From: Hathewaya massiliensis | GTDB taxonomy: Bacteria > Bacillota > Clostridia > Clostridiales > Clostridiaceae | Length of the DNA stretch: 64,000 nucleotides | Assembly: GCF_902143515.1 (NCBI RefSeq) | Contig: NZ_CABFVD010000002.1 | Location: 317,476 to 381,475, forward strand | Reading direction: 5' to 3' | Part shown: in pieces, positions 62,186-64,000 of the stretch | Numbering within the stretch: the stretch's first letter is position 1 | How the letters are laid out: each line of letters opens with the position of its first letter | Position numbers and translations under genes: made by a program | Notes under the pieces: model-generated | Databases searched by the model: none | The model's input: the letters and a program-made list of their open reading frames with translations, nothing else | Told to the model about the DNA's origin: nothing

Positions 62186-63562
62186 ATGGAGAGTAAAAAG
62201 AAGAGAGAAGGGTTTTCGTCGGGGCTTGCTGTATTTTTTGCGACCTTAGGTTCCGCAGTAGGATTGGGGAATATTTGGAAGTTTCCCTATTTAACAGGAC
62301 AAAATGGAGGCGGAGCTTTTGTATTTGTATATTTAATTTGCATACTACTAGTAGGGATTCCTGTAATGGTAGCAGAATTTTACATAGGAAGACGTGGAAG
62401 AAAAAATGCTGTTGGAGCATTTAAACAATTAAAAGCAGGAAAACATTGGAGTGTAATTGGATATTTAGGTGTATTAAGTACCTTTTTAATTATGTTTTTT
62501 TATAGTTCTGTAGCTGGATGGGTTTATTCCTATGTTTTTAAATCCTTAAAAGGTGATTTTAATATTTTAAAGGGAAAATCTATAGAAGAGGCTGTAACTA
62601 TAGTAAATAACAATTTTAATAATACAATAGGGGGAAATATAGCTCCAATAGTGTGGCAAGCTATAGTATTATTAGTTGTTGGAATAATTATAATGTTAGG
62701 GGTACAAAAGGGAATTGAAAAAGTTACAAAGACCCTAATGCCTGTATTATTTTTTTTAATTATTATTTGTGATATTAGAGCATTAACTTTAAGCGCATCA
62801 GGAGAAGGGCTTAAATTCTTATTTGGTATAGATTTTAGCAAAATAACTACCTCTGTTATTTTATCAGCTTTGGGACTAGCATTTTTTAAATTATCTATAG
62901 GAATGGGTACAATGATAACTTATAGTAGTTATTTTACAGAAGATAATAATTTATTAGGTACTTCCTTTAAAGTGGCTCTTTCTGATACATTAGTATCTTT
63001 ACTTGCAGGAATTGCTATTTTCCCGGTAGTATTTCAGTTTGGAATGAAACCAGAAGGAGGACCAGGACTTTTATTTAATACAATTCCACTGGTATTTTCC
63101 CAAATGCCTATGGGAAGTTTATTATTGGTGTTATTCTTTTTATTAACAGCTTTTGCAGCTACCATGGCTATGCTTTCCATGGCAGAGGTTATTGTAGCCT
63201 TTTTAGCAGAAGAAAGAGGGCTAGGAAGAGGGCTTTCTACTTTAATATCTCTTGGAACAGTATTTATAGTTGGAGCTTTAACTGTTCATAAGAATAGCAT
63301 TTTTGCACATGTATCTTTATTTAATAAGAACTTTTTCGACTTTTTTGACTTCTTATCCTCAAATATATTACTTCCAGTAGGAGGACTTTTAATAGCAATT
63401 TTTGTTGGATATATTGTAAAAAAAGAAGAGGTTATAGAGGAGTTATCTAATAAAAACACATTAAATAATAAATCTTTTATAAATACTTTTAGATTTATAT
63501 TAAGATATATAACTCCAATCTTATTATTTATTATTTTTATTCAATCCATAGGAATTATTTAG
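62186..63562 (+). CDS. Sodium-dependent transporter, NSS/SNF family
   Basis: A 458-residue protein with about eleven helices. TM1 ATLGSAVGLGNIWKFPYLTG with the unwound Gly-Asn Na+/substrate site and GGGAFVFVYLICILLVGIPV in TM2. LGLAFFKLSIGMGTMITYSS forms TM6 and the second Na+ site. LeuT-like NSS proteins import amino acids (Trp, Tyr, Leu, Ala) with Na+. Bacterial 11-helix members commonly lack TM12, as here. GGGG precedes the ATG. It is flanked by two same-orientation R1 copies. Confidence 0.92.
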   Translation: MESKKKREGFSSGLAVFFATLGSAVGLGNIWKFPYLTGQNGGGAFVFVYLICILLVGIPVMVAEFYIGRRGRKNAVGAFKQLKAGKHWSVIGYLGVLSTFLIMFFYSSVAGWVYSYVFKSLKGDFNILKGKSIEEAVTIVNNNFNNTIGGNIAPIVWQAIVLLVVGIIIMLGVQKGIEKVTKTLMPVLFFLIIICDIRALTLSASGEGLKFLFGIDFSKITTSVILSALGLAFFKLSIGMGTMITYSSYFTEDNNLLGTSFKVALSDTLVSLLAGIAIFPVVFQFGMKPEGGPGLLFNTIPLVFSQMPMGSLLLVLFFLLTAFAATMAMLSMAEVIVAFLAEERGLGRGLSTLISLGTVFIVGALTVHKNSIFAHVSLFNKNFFDFFDFLSSNILLPVGGLLIAIFVGYIVKKEEVIEELSNKNTLNNKSFINTFRFILRYITPILLFIIFIQSIGII

Positions 63563-63584
63563 GCTATTTAAGCTTATTCAAATA

Positions 63585-63742
63585 TTCTCATGGCACTCTG
63601 TGAAAGCAACTTCTACCAAATCGAAGATTTGGATTCTCTGCTTTTCTTCAAAGTGGAAGAAAAGAGCAACTATAACCCTGGATAACGGTGTTTAAGCTTC
63701 GGTTGGGAGTAAAAACTCTCTTTGAAGCCAAGAACTCTGCTT
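63585..63742 (-). repeat. R1 dispersed repeat, long copy C
   Basis: On the minus strand: AAGCAGAGTTCTTGGCTTCA, AGAGAGTTTTTACTCCCAAC, GAAAAGCAGAGAATCC, the perfect hairpin CCAAATCTTCGATTTGG, and GCTTTCACAGAGTGCCATGA. It is the closest match to B in the hairpin and to A in the left end. It accounts for most of the gene-free stretch after the NSS gene. Confidence 0.72.
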
Positions 63743-64000
63743 ATGCAGGGTTTTTTGTATTACCTGTATAATAAGCTCTTTAAAATTTAACAATGGAGTT
63801 TTTAAATATATTATAATATATTTAAAGGGAGAGGATTTTTGTGAATAGTACAGTAGCTAAAAGATATTTGTAATCACTAGTGTTTAATTAATGGATTGAA
63901 AATCCTATTGACAATAATAACTTGTAATAAATTTCTATGTGTACCAGCAATATATAAATGAAAATAGTCAGCACCTTTGCTTTAATATAATTACCACAAT
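63743..64000. other. Gene-free right edge
   Basis: AT-rich DNA with no supported gene. A ten-codon frame (GTG at 63841, after GGGAGAGG) reads VNSTVAKRYL then stops. The window ends in ATTACCACAAT, the reverse of the element seen at 56720-56748. Confidence 0.4.

Noticed and set aside
63841..63873. Ten-codon frame VNSTVAKRYL with a good ribosome site
   Set aside because: Too short to support; resembles the start of several proteins by chance. Could be a remnant, but nothing follows in frame.

Overview
The window is AT-rich Firmicutes DNA. Strong AAGGAGG-type ribosome sites, TTG and GTG starts, many hairpin-plus-T-run terminators and a strictly anaerobic gene set point to Clostridium sensu stricto. 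The species cannot be read from the sequence. I saw no rRNA, tRNA or CRISPR array.

Layout. 1-2066: a divergent class-V aminotransferase (cut by the window edge) and a yedE/tusA-like/DUF3343 sulfur-selenium handling operon. 2335-10543: housekeeping and envelope genes (membrane MutS-like ATPase, ArsR regulator with a NifX-like protein, EamA and AI-2E-type membrane proteins, a flavodoxin-ferredoxin protein, DedA). 10544-11869: a gene-free stretch with a cobalamin riboswitch and its terminator, a second structured RNA with a terminator, and a MITE-like element with 25-bp inverted ends. 11870-21855: DAACS symporter, small kinase-like protein, mgtE behind a leader peptide, ribosomal protein L25, glnS, LCP protein. 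21881-26045: FMN riboswitch and ribD-ribE-ribBA-ribH. 26097-35528: metallopeptidase, a repeat protein, thyA-folA, RNase H, an orphan histidine kinase and a chemoreceptor.

35814-47845 is the most distinctive region. It holds a corrinoid protein, four UroD-superfamily methyltransferases, a RACE-type ferredoxin/ASKHA corrinoid activator and a CobW-type metallochaperone GTPase. It also holds two 2-hydroxyacyl-CoA-dehydratase/double-cubane-type reductases, a DUF3343 protein and an ASKHA activase. By family knowledge this is an ATP-primed, B12-dependent methyl-transfer system joined to a low-potential double-cubane reductase; the substrate is unknown.

47986-56647 is accessory: GNAT, CPBP protease, alcohol dehydrogenase, an IS110 element with a likely bridge RNA, and a second CPBP gene split by an IStron (group I intron plus TnpB). 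The reading frame of that CPBP gene resumes directly after the intron. 56780-63562: FGGY kinase, a GlpA/GlpB-like/DUF1667 operon and an NSS transporter.

A dispersed, structured ~200-bp repeat (R1) occurs in both orientations in at least four long copies and several fragments. A second short repeat family (R2) includes one copy with terminal inverted repeats.
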